Source: Palsa-504 sp963744575 (GTDB taxonomy: Bacteria > Actinomycetota > Actinomycetes > Streptosporangiales > Streptosporangiaceae). Taken from it: 64,000 nt of DNA. Numbering within the stretch: position 1 is the stretch's first letter; every line of letters begins with the position of its first letter. The notes under the pieces are model-generated. The model did no database searches and had not been told where the DNA came from. It was given only the letters and a program-made list of their open reading frames with translations. This document shows, one piece after another, positions 24,629 through 31,861 of the stretch. The stretch lies in the NCBI GenBank assembly GCA_963744575.1, contig CAVUUF010000025.1:603486-667485 (forward strand), written 5' to 3'. The position numbers and the translations under genes are program-made.

Positions 24629-25812
24629 TGCGCGATCTCCTTCGGGGTCTCCAGACCGAGGTCGGCGACGATGCCGCCGAAGCGCTCCTTCGCTTCGTCC
24701 AGGCCGTCCTCGAAGCGGCCCGGCTTGGCTTCGGGCTCCGACCAGATCGGCTGCAACTTGCGAGCGGCGGCGATGGCGCGCGGCACCCAGGCCGACAGCC
24801 ACTCCTGCAGCAGCCGCTTGTTGTGGTCGGCGAACTCCCGGTCGTCGATGAGCAGCTGGAACATCAGCCTGGTGTAGCGCAGGTCGCGCTCGGCGAAGTC
24901 GTACTCCTCGGCGCCGATCACGGTCGGCGTGACGAAGTCGCCGTTGCGCGGCGCGGCGTGCATCACCAGGTGGCTCCGGAACAGCTCGCCGACCAGCGGC
25001 TCGAACACCACGTTGGCGGCGAAGATGGCCTCGCACCAGTCGTCGATGCCGGTCAGCTGCTCGGCGGCCTCCCGCACGCCCTGCCAGGACGGCTCCTCGT
25101 TCCAGACCTCGAGGTGCGCCGCGCCGTCGAAGCCGGGCACCACCTCGGTCAGCGTCAGGTTGTACAGCGCCAGGTCCTGAGCGGACCTGATCCGGTGCAT
25201 GCTGTTCACCGAGATCGCATTGTTGTGCATGTTGGTCGGCGCCCGCCGGTTCGCGTTGGCGAACAGGTAGAGCCCGAGGCCGTGGTCGACGTGCATCCAG
25301 GCGCCGACGTTGCGCTCCACGAACCGCACCCAGCTGGAGGGCCACTGCTTGAACGCCTTGATCTGCTTGGCGTTCTCGATGTTCTGGTTGAGCTGCCGCA
25401 CCACGTTGGCGTTGTAGCGGTACAGGGTGAGTTCCCATTCCTCGTTCGGGTCGCGGAACTCGTGCCAGCCCAGCGCGGGCCAGTCGTAGCCCTTGCCGCC
25501 CGAGCCCGGGAAGCGCTTGGGCTCTTCCCGGTCAGAGCCCCAGGCCTTCAGGGCCGTCCAGTCCAGCGGGTAGCCGCCGCGGCCGTCGGAGAACCCGTAC
25601 AGCCAGCCCTGGCTCAGGTAGTGCCTGGGGTCCGGCTGGACCTCGACGGTGACGTCCTCGTAGTGGGACGGCTTGCGTCCGGCCGGGGTGAAGTAGTTGA
25701 AGCGGCGGGCGCTGGCGCTGGAGTCGGGGAATTCCTTCGCGCCAGCCTCCGCGTCGGTGAAGGTCACCTTCGGGACGCTGCGTTCCCCAGCCTCAGTCTG
25801 AGTCTCTGTCAT
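24625..25812 (-). CDS. mimC: propane monooxygenase hydroxylase small (beta) subunit
   Basis: 395 aa, ferritin-like helical protein of the SDIMO beta-subunit family. Landmarks: RRFNYFTPAGRKPSHYEDVTV (split as RRFNYFTPAGRK / PSHYEDVTV), YLSQGWLYGF and WMHVDHGLGLYLFANANRR. Beta subunits keep the fold but not the diiron ligands and stabilise the alpha2beta2 hydroxylase. It starts 17 nt after the reductase stop and overlaps mimD by 4 nt. Equivalent to prmC. Confidence 0.95.
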   Translation of the reverse strand: MTETQTEAGERSVPKVTFTDAEAGAKEFPDSSASARRFNYFTPAGRKPSHYEDVTVEVQPDPRHYLSQGWLYGFSDGRGGYPLDWTALKAWGSDREEPKRFPGSGGKGYDWPALGWHEFRDPNEEWELTLYRYNANVVRQLNQNIENAKQIKAFKQWPSSWVRFVERNVGAWMHVDHGLGLYLFANANRRAPTNMHNNAISVNSMHRIRSAQDLALYNLTLTEVVPGFDGAAHLEVWNEEPSWQGVREAAEQLTGIDDWCEAIFAANVVFEPLVGELFRSHLVMHAAPRNGDFVTPTVIGAEEYDFAERDLRYTRLMFQLLIDDREFADHNKRLLQEWLSAWVPRAIAAARKLQPIWSEPEAKPGRFEDGLDEAKERFGGIVADLGLETPKEIAQ

Positions 25813-25829
25813 AGTCCTTCCCTTTCACG

Positions 25830-26870
25830 TTAGGGACCTGACGGTTCCCCGGTAGTCGTGAACTTGTCCCAGTAGGCATGCTTTTCCGGTACCCCGAGGC
25901 TGGTGAGCAACGGCACCGCGGCCTCGACCATCGGCGGGGGACCGCATATGTAGGCGTGGACGCGGGCCAGGTTGCCCTCCTTGGCCGCCACGACGTCGGT
26001 GATCAGGCCGGTCTCGCCCTCCCACTCGTCCTCGCTCAGCGCGGGAACGTAGCGGAAATCGGGCAGCGCCTGCTCCAGTGCCCTCAGCTCGTCCTCGAAG
26101 CAGAGATCATCGCGGCGCCGGGCGCCGTAGTAGTACACCGCCTTCCGCTCGATGCCCCGTTCGGCCATCGACCGGAGCAGGCACAAGATGGGCGCCATCC
26201 CGGCCCCGCCGCCGACGAAGACCAGGTCGGTATCGGGGGCGTCGCGCAGGGTGAAGACCCCGAACGGCCCGCTCAGCTCGAGCCGGTCGCCGACCTTCAG
26301 CTCTTTATCGAGATAACCCGAGAACAGCCCGTCCGGGTAGATCTTGATGATGAACTCGAGCTGCCCGCTTTCCCGGGCCGACGTGTTGGCCATCGAGAAC
26401 GACCGGACCTCGTCGGTGCCGGGCACGGTGATGTCGACGTACTGCCCTGGGAAGAACTTGAACTCGGTTTCGTCCACCAGCTTGAGCACCAGGTGCCGCA
26501 TGTCGTGCGTGACCGGGTCGTTGGCGACCACCTCGGCGGCCACGGCCTCCTTGATCGGCAGCCCGGACCTGATCATGTCCTCGTCGAAGTTGAGCAGCTC
26601 GACCGTCACGTCCTCGTAGACGTGCGCCCGGCAGAGCAGGGTGAAGCCTTCTTCCTTCTCGAAGTCGGGCAGCGCGAACGTCGAGTACTTGTCCAGCTCA
26701 ACGTCGTCGCCGTCGAGCAGGAACGACTTGCACGAGGAGCACTGCCCCTCCTTGCAGCCGTGCGCCAGCATGATGCCCTGGTCGAACGCGGCCCGTAGGA
26801 CTGTCTGCTCCTCGTCGACCTCAATCTCGATGCCGACCGGCTCGAACCGGACGACGTGCTTGTCTCCCAT
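25830..26870 (-). CDS. mimB: propane monooxygenase reductase component
   Basis: 346 aa. The N-terminal plant-type 2Fe-2S domain has CKEGQCSSCKSFL and a fourth Cys in LLCRAHV; the FAD domain has RSFSMANTS (RxFS); the NAD domain has LVFVGGGAGMAPILCLLRSM, written here as FVGGGAGMAPILC, and the terminal YICGPPPMVEAA. It passes electrons from NADH to the hydroxylase. Between mimA and mimB there is a 105-bp gap with a strong hairpin. Equivalent to prmB. Confidence 0.96.
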   Translation of the reverse strand: MGDKHVVRFEPVGIEIEVDEEQTVLRAAFDQGIMLAHGCKEGQCSSCKSFLLDGDDVELDKYSTFALPDFEKEEGFTLLCRAHVYEDVTVELLNFDEDMIRSGLPIKEAVAAEVVANDPVTHDMRHLVLKLVDETEFKFFPGQYVDITVPGTDEVRSFSMANTSARESGQLEFIIKIYPDGLFSGYLDKELKVGDRLELSGPFGVFTLRDAPDTDLVFVGGGAGMAPILCLLRSMAERGIERKAVYYYGARRRDDLCFEDELRALEQALPDFRYVPALSEDEWEGETGLITDVVAAKEGNLARVHAYICGPPPMVEAAVPLLTSLGVPEKHAYWDKFTTTGEPSGP

Positions 26871-26906
26871 GGCTCCTCTTGGGGCTGCTGATGAACGTGC
26901 TAAGCG

Positions 26907-26944
26907 GAGGGAGCCGCACGAAACCGCAGACGTGCGGCTCCCTC
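26907..26944 (-). terminator. intercistronic hairpin between mimA and mimB
   Basis: GAGGGAGCCGCAC (26907-26919) pairs perfectly with GTGCGGCTCCCTC (26932-26944) around a 12-nt loop. It lies in the only sizeable gap inside mimABCD and would give partial termination or 3'-end protection of a mimA-only message. Confidence 0.75.
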
Positions 26945-26975
26945 GCAGGTCAGCCTGCCCGGGCTTAGCCAGCCG

Positions 26976-28631
26976 TCAGGCGTCTTCCTTCGGGAACCGG
27001 CCAGCGGGGCCGCCCTTGATGTACTTGGCGTGGAAGGCGGCCCGCTCCTCCGGCGACATCTCGTTGAACAGGACGTTCGGGCTCTGCACCGGCGCCATCC
27101 GGCGCAGGTGGTCCAGCGTCCACATCTTCTTCTGGTCGCCCAGCTTGAGGTGCGGCTGCGCCACCATGGTGTTGCCGTCGTCGCGCACGAAGCCCATGTC
27201 GGACACCACGTCGGCCCAGTTCCAGCCGTGGTACAGGGTCTCCCATTCGCGGTGCCCGATGAGCTGGCCCATGTTCGGCGTGGACCGGCCCTGGAAGGTG
27301 GGCCGGAACGCCTCCACGTCGGTCCACCGGCACTCCTCGTGGCAGTACGTCCGTACCACCCCGTCGACCTCGGCGTACACCATGTCCTCGCGGACCAGGC
27401 ACGGGACCATGCAGGTCCAGCACCGGTTCGGGTACCAGTAGTCGACATCCTCGGCCACGATCGGGTGATGCCCGTTCGGCTCGGACAGGCGGCTGTAGTT
27501 CTCCCACCACTTGCCGTACTTGTCGTACCAGCCCGGGTACTTGTACTCGAACCACTCGAAGTCTTCGTCGGTCATGCCGTCGATCCGCCAGTAGTTCGCC
27601 AGCCAGCCGGTGGCGAAGAACTGCGCGACCTCGTGCACGTAGCCCTTGTTCCAGATCTGGTTCCAGGCTTCCTCGATCAGGTCGTGCGGGATGACCAGGC
27701 CGTACTTCTCCAACGGCACGAGGTAGCTGCGGTAGTAGTCGTCGTAGATCCACCGGCGCCACATCTCCGCGTAGGACTCGCGTTCCTTGCGCCGGTCCTT
27801 GGTGCCGTACTCGATGAACGTGCCGATGGCGGCGTCCACCACCCGGTGGTTGTTCCACCAGGCGTACCGCAGGTCGCGCTCGAGCAGCTGGTGGTTCCCC
27901 TCGTCGGCCAGCGCCATCAGCAGCGTGGCGTAGCCGTTGGAGATGTGCCGCGACTCGTCGGACTGCACCGAGTGGAACACCGTCGGCAGCAGGTAGTCGC
28001 CGTTGGCGGCTGCCTCGGCCGGCATGGCCACGAACAGGGTGTTCGTGAACGCCGTCTCCGCGACGATGGTCAGGTAGATCGACGCCGCGGTGATGGCGTC
28101 ACCGGTGATGAAGCCCTCCGCGAACTGCCGGCCGATCGTGCCGCAGTAGTCGTCTTGGAAGTTGCGCAGGCTGCTGTTGAAGCCTGCCGGGTCGATGTAG
28201 TTCTGCATGTACAGGCGCTTCAGGTTCTGCTGGATCGTCGAGTGGCGTACCTCGTCGATCATCTGGATCGCCTGGCCGTTGTGCAGTTCCGGGTTGGGCA
28301 CCGTGCGGAACAGCAGCGGCATCGCCCGCGCCGCCGAAATCTCCGGCAGCGGGATGATGCTCAGGAAGAGCTTCTGCCATTCCAGCCAGCGCTCCTGCAC
28401 CTGCCGGAACATGTTGCCGCGGATCGCGCCGTCCTCGGCGCCGTAGACGCGGTGGTCCTTTTCCTCCTGCATCGGGAAGTAGGACCGCAGTACCTGCTTG
28501 AGCGGGTCCTTCTTCGCCGCCTTGCGGAAGGTGTAGTCGGTCCCGTACTGCGAGACCGGCTCGTGGTACTTGGGCTCCCAGGCCAGTTCCTGGATCTTCT
28601 GGTACGCCCTGGCCACACTCTGGCGACTCAT
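26976..28631 (-). CDS. mimA: propane 2-monooxygenase hydroxylase large (alpha) subunit
   Basis: 551 aa from ATG 28631 (ribosome site AAAGGGG; a GTG at 28637 is in frame but less well placed). The diiron ligands can be placed as E97, E127, H130, E192, E226 and H229, in LPEISAAR, IDEVRH, VAETAF and SDESRH. The spacings (30, 3, 65, 34, 3) equal those of MmoX E114/E144/H147/E209/E243/H246. A Cys-rich RCWTCMVPC...YCHEEC segment follows. The protein closely resembles MimA/PrmA, which hydroxylate propane at C2 and also act on acetone and phenol. Confidence 0.97.
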   Translation of the reverse strand: MSRQSVARAYQKIQELAWEPKYHEPVSQYGTDYTFRKAAKKDPLKQVLRSYFPMQEEKDHRVYGAEDGAIRGNMFRQVQERWLEWQKLFLSIIPLPEISAARAMPLLFRTVPNPELHNGQAIQMIDEVRHSTIQQNLKRLYMQNYIDPAGFNSSLRNFQDDYCGTIGRQFAEGFITGDAITAASIYLTIVAETAFTNTLFVAMPAEAAANGDYLLPTVFHSVQSDESRHISNGYATLLMALADEGNHQLLERDLRYAWWNNHRVVDAAIGTFIEYGTKDRRKERESYAEMWRRWIYDDYYRSYLVPLEKYGLVIPHDLIEEAWNQIWNKGYVHEVAQFFATGWLANYWRIDGMTDEDFEWFEYKYPGWYDKYGKWWENYSRLSEPNGHHPIVAEDVDYWYPNRCWTCMVPCLVREDMVYAEVDGVVRTYCHEECRWTDVEAFRPTFQGRSTPNMGQLIGHREWETLYHGWNWADVVSDMGFVRDDGNTMVAQPHLKLGDQKKMWTLDHLRRMAPVQSPNVLFNEMSPEERAAFHAKYIKGGPAGRFPKEDA

Positions 28632-28683
28632 CGTCACCCCTTTCTCGGCGGGTTTCCGGGGTACGGGCCTGGGTCATGCCGAA

Positions 28684-28703
28684 CTGCCGCCATCTGGCGG
28701 CAG
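28684..28703. promoter_or_regulatory. palindrome upstream of mimA
   Basis: CTGCCGCCA-TC-TGGCGGCAG is a perfect 9-bp inverted repeat with a 2-nt centre, 52 bp upstream of mimA. It may be an operator or a 5'-leader hairpin. No clear -24/-12 (sigma-54) element was found around it. Confidence 0.4.
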
Positions 28704-28770
28704 CTCGGGCGTCCGACAGCCCCGAAAGTCCTTGTGTGCTGCATCACAACCCGAAACCCGAGGTCATGAG

Positions 28771-28789
28771 CTCTCAACATGAGACAGTG
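28771..28789. promoter_or_regulatory. candidate activator site, mimA-proximal
   Basis: CTCTCAACATGAGACAGTG has TCTCA and TGAGA arms and shares the right half and GTG tail with the site at 29081. It lies ~140 bp upstream of mimA and spans the stop codon of the small 90-aa gene. Confidence 0.55.
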
Positions 28790-29046
28790 CTCCTGGATAA
28801 GCCCTGGTCGAAGACGGCCCGGATCTTCTCGAGGTCCCGTCTGGTCTGCTCCGAAGCCTGGCGGCTGCCCTCCGCCGCCGGCCTGATGCCGAGCGCGCGC
28901 AGCAACTCGGCCGCGGGCGCCCCCGGGTCACCCGCCTCGCCGAGGACCGGGTGCAGTCCCTGGCTGGCCAGGTGATGAAAGACGAGATTGACGATGCTCC
29001 AGGGATTAAAGGTCTCCGGGGCGGAGGTCTCTCCGTGGACATCCAT
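28774..29046 (-). CDS. conserved small protein upstream of mimA
   Basis: 90 aa from ATG 29046. It is predicted helical with FNPWSIVNLVFHHLASQG, then HPVLGEAGDPGAPAAELLRALGI and a charged C-terminal helix. It is not a domain I can name, but it is well formed, shares the monooxygenase strand and sits between the activator and mimA. Its promoter region carries the perfect GTCTCAA-C-TTGAGAC dyad. It may be a regulator partner or small assembly factor; this is inferred from position only. A ribosome site is weak. Confidence 0.65.
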   Translation of the reverse strand: MDVHGETSAPETFNPWSIVNLVFHHLASQGLHPVLGEAGDPGAPAAELLRALGIRPAAEGSRQASEQTRRDLEKIRAVFDQGLSRSTVSC

Positions 29047-29066
29047 GCCATCGACACAACGCCGCC

Positions 29067-29099
29067 TGTCTCACAATGGGGTCTCAACTTGAGACAGTG
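29067..29099. promoter_or_regulatory. candidate activator site in the divergent promoter
   Basis: A perfect 15-nt palindrome GTCTCAACTTGAGAC occupies 29081-29095. An extra half-site TGTCTCA at 29067-29073 pairs with TGAGACA at 29090-29096. It lies between the small gene (29046) and the activator gene (29197) and is the likely binding site of the Fis-type HTH. Confidence 0.65.
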
Positions 29100-29196
29100 C
29101 CGGGCAACAAGAGGTTTACTTTGTAAGAGGCGAGTAAACCCGAGGTGATCCGCTCAGGCTAGGCCTCCGGCCGGAGAAAAGGGTGGGGGAGGCGAC

Positions 29197-30993
29197 ATGG
29201 CACATGCATCATCGCCGCCGGCGAAGGACACGCTGGCCGAGGCCAGAGACCGGTTCCTCGCGGCGGAGCCAGTCGACCCCGTTGCGGTGCGCAAGCCGAT
29301 CCTCGCCTCGTGGTGGCGTTCCCGCCAGTGGAACGTGGCCGCCGATCACATCGACCTGAGCTACCTGCACGACCCCGACGTGAAGGGCACGCTGGCCCGG
29401 GCGGCCGAGCCGGTGCTGCAGCACCTGCACGAGCAGCTGGACGGCCAGCCGATCAGCATCATCCTGACCGATGCCGACGGGGTCGTGCTGACCCGGCTGA
29501 CGGCGGACCGCGACCTCGAGCGCCGCCTCGACGGGGTCAAGCTCGCCCCCGGCTTCAGCTACGCCGAGGACCGGGTGGGCACCAACGGCATCGGCACCGC
29601 GCTGGAGTCCGGCGGACCGGCGCACGTCTTCGGCCACGAGCACTACGCGGAGAACCTGGAGGTCTTCGGCTGCGCCGGGGTGCCGATCCACGACCCGGTC
29701 TCCGGCAAGACCGTCGGCGTGATCGACCTGACCTGCTGGCGCAAGGATGCCGACCCGCTGATGATCTCGCTGGTGAAGTCGACCGCCGACCAGATCACCC
29801 AGGCCATGATGGCCGCGGGCAGCCGGCGCGATTTCTACCTGCTCCAGGAGTACATGCGGGCCTGCCGGCGCACCGGCGGCATCGTGCTGGCGCTCGGCAA
29901 CAACGTGGTCATGCTGAACGACCACGCCCGCCGCATGCTCGACCCGGGCGATCAGTCCGCGCTGATCGGCCACGCCATCGAGGCGCTGGCCCGGCAGAGC
30001 CCGGGCGCGGTGACGGTCGACCTGCCCAGCGGGACGGTGGCGCGGATCTTCTGCCGCCGGATCGCCCGCGACGGCCCGTTCGCCGATGGGGTGGTGCACG
30101 TCAAGCTCACCTCGCCGGCCGCGGTCGCGGGCGCGGCCGACGTGCCCGCGCCGCGAACGGCCATGTACCTCCCGGGCCTGGTCGGCAGCGGCGTGCTGTG
30201 GCTGCGGGCGTGCCGCGACGCGGAGGCCCTCTACGACTCCTCCGAGTGGCTGACCCTGGAGGGCGAGGGCGGGGTCGGCAAGCTGGCCCTGGCCCGGGCC
30301 GTGCACCAGCGGCGGAACCCGGCCGCTCCGTTCCACGTGATCGACGCGGGCTCGGCCGGCCAGGACTGGGCCACCAAGACCCGCCGCGAGCTGCTCGACG
30401 GCACCGGGATGCTGGTCATCAGGCACGTGGACGTGCTGAACGCCAGGCAGGTGCACGCGCTGGCCAGCGCCCTGACCGAAGCGCGGGCCGCCAAGCGCCA
30501 GCAGAAGCTGCGGGTGGCGGTGACGCTGAACCGCAAGCAGGCCGGCGCCGACCTGACCAGGCTGCTGCGCTTCTTCCACGGCACGGTCGAGCTGCCGCCG
30601 CTGCGCCACCACATCGAGGACGCCACCGAGCTGGTGCCGTTCTTCCTGGCCCGGCTCAGCCAGCAGGGCCGGCTGACCTGCTCGCCCGAGGCCATGCAGC
30701 TGCTGCTACGGCACAACTGGCCGGGCAACGCCGAACAGCTCTGGCAGGTGCTCAAGCAGGTCGTCCAGCGCCGCCGGGCCGGGGTGATCATGCCGAAGGA
30801 CCTGCCGCCCGAGTGCTGGTCGGTCAGCCGCCGGCTGCTGTCCCCGCTGGAGTCGATCGAGCGGGATGCGATCGTGCAGAGCCTGCAGGATCACGACGGC
30901 AACAAGGTCCGGGCGGCCGGGGCGCTCGGCATGTCGCGGGCCACCATCTACCGCAAGATCCACGAGTACGGGATCGTCGCCGCGGGCAGCTGA
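29197..30993 (+). CDS. mimR: AcoR/MimR-like Fis-family activator without sigma-54 contact loop
   Basis: 598 aa; ribosome site GGGGGAGG before ATG 29197. Residues ~80-210 are a GAF-type sensor (GTNGIGTALESGGPAHVFG; HDPVSGKTVGVIDLT). The centre is a degenerate AAA+ module: Walker A GEGGVGK near residues 356-362, but the Walker B position reads MLVIRHVDVL and the GAFTGA loop between them is absent. A C-terminal HTH_8 domain reads NKVRAAGALGMSRATIYRKI. Actinomycetes generally lack sigma-54, so it probably activates with another sigma factor. It is divergent from the mim operon. Confidence 0.9.
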   Translation: MAHASSPPAKDTLAEARDRFLAAEPVDPVAVRKPILASWWRSRQWNVAADHIDLSYLHDPDVKGTLARAAEPVLQHLHEQLDGQPISIILTDADGVVLTRLTADRDLERRLDGVKLAPGFSYAEDRVGTNGIGTALESGGPAHVFGHEHYAENLEVFGCAGVPIHDPVSGKTVGVIDLTCWRKDADPLMISLVKSTADQITQAMMAAGSRRDFYLLQEYMRACRRTGGIVLALGNNVVMLNDHARRMLDPGDQSALIGHAIEALARQSPGAVTVDLPSGTVARIFCRRIARDGPFADGVVHVKLTSPAAVAGAADVPAPRTAMYLPGLVGSGVLWLRACRDAEALYDSSEWLTLEGEGGVGKLALARAVHQRRNPAAPFHVIDAGSAGQDWATKTRRELLDGTGMLVIRHVDVLNARQVHALASALTEARAAKRQQKLRVAVTLNRKQAGADLTRLLRFFHGTVELPPLRHHIEDATELVPFFLARLSQQGRLTCSPEAMQLLLRHNWPGNAEQLWQVLKQVVQRRRAGVIMPKDLPPECWSVSRRLLSPLESIERDAIVQSLQDHDGNKVRAAGALGMSRATIYRKIHEYGIVAAGS

Positions 30994-31116
30994 CTCCGCT
31001 GTGCCTCCCCCTCGGCCCCACCCTTGATTCAAACTGAGAACACATGCGTCCGGTCATTGGCGTACGGATGCATTAAGCCCGTTCCACGTCGGGTGCCGCA
31101 GACGAAGGAGCGCACG

Positions 31117-31776
31117 ATGACCGCTGTCGACGCAGATCCCGAAAACACCGCCGCTCAGGAGGCCGCTCCGCCCGTGGTCGGGCCGATGGCCGGCGACCCA
31201 TCCATGCTTGGCCTGGCGAGCTTCATCGTCGGCTCCGTCGCGCTCGGCCTGGCGCTGGTCGGCGTGGTGCCGGCCGGCGTGCTCGGCGCACCGCTGGCCA
31301 TCGTCCTGTGCGCTACCGCCCTGGGCCTGCTGCTGGCCACGGTCTGGTGCGCGGCCCTGGGCCAGAGCGCGGTGGCCGCCGTGTTCGGCATCTTCGGCAC
31401 GTTCTGGCTGAGCTACGCAGTGCTCGTGCTCGGCCTCCAGCACAACTGGTTCGCCATCGCCGTGACCGCGGTGCTCGCCACGGTCAAGCTGTTCCTGGTC
31501 GCATGGCTGGTCGCCATCGTCATGCTGACCCTGGCCACGCTCCGGCTGCCGTCGGCCTTCACGGCCGTCTTCGTGCTCGTGGACGTCGCGCTGCTGCTCC
31601 TGCTGCTCGCCTACGCCAACGCGTCGCCGCTGGGTGTGCCGTCGAACGGCCTGATCAAGACCGCCGGTTACGTCATCCTGGTCTTCGCCGCGATCGGCGT
31701 CTACCTGTTCGCCGGCGCCGCCGCGGTCGGCACCGGGGGCAAGCCGCTGCCGCTGGGCCGGCCGCTGATGCACTAG
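31117..31776 (+). CDS. acetate uptake transporter, GPR1/FUN34/YaaH family
   Basis: 219 aa from ATG 31117 (ribosome site GAAGGAG). Six hydrophobic helices follow a short hydrophilic N-terminus; GDPSMLGLASFIVGS corresponds to the family's N-P-x-P-L-G-L start motif, and FGIFGTFWLSYAV is the conserved helix 3. SatP/YaaH proteins move acetate or succinate with protons. It follows the activator gene by 123 bp. Acetate is an expected product of acetone oxidation, so a metabolic link with the mim locus is plausible. Confidence 0.88.
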   Translation: MTAVDADPENTAAQEAAPPVVGPMAGDPSMLGLASFIVGSVALGLALVGVVPAGVLGAPLAIVLCATALGLLLATVWCAALGQSAVAAVFGIFGTFWLSYAVLVLGLQHNWFAIAVTAVLATVKLFLVAWLVAIVMLTLATLRLPSAFTAVFVLVDVALLLLLLAYANASPLGVPSNGLIKTAGYVILVFAAIGVYLFAGAAAVGTGGKPLPLGRPLMH

Positions 31777-31781
31777 GCCTT

Positions 31782-31809
31782 TATCCCGAACGGGTGCGGT
31801 GACTGCCCC
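31782..31809. terminator. CCCGAACGGG-type element between convergent genes
   Basis: TATCCCGAACGGG followed by TGCGGTGACTGCCCC; the GGG...CCC parts can pair. It lies 5 bp after the acetate transporter stop and is the second copy of the element at 8374. Confidence 0.5.
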
Positions 31810-31861
31810 GCTCCAGGTGCCAGCGGTCCCGCGCCGGAGCAGCCGCGCCCGGCTGCCCCCG

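Noticed and set aside
28638..28770. Sigma-54 (-24/-12) promoter upstream of mimA
   Set aside because: No GG-N10-GC element with reasonable flanks was seen, and the activator lacks GAFTGA.
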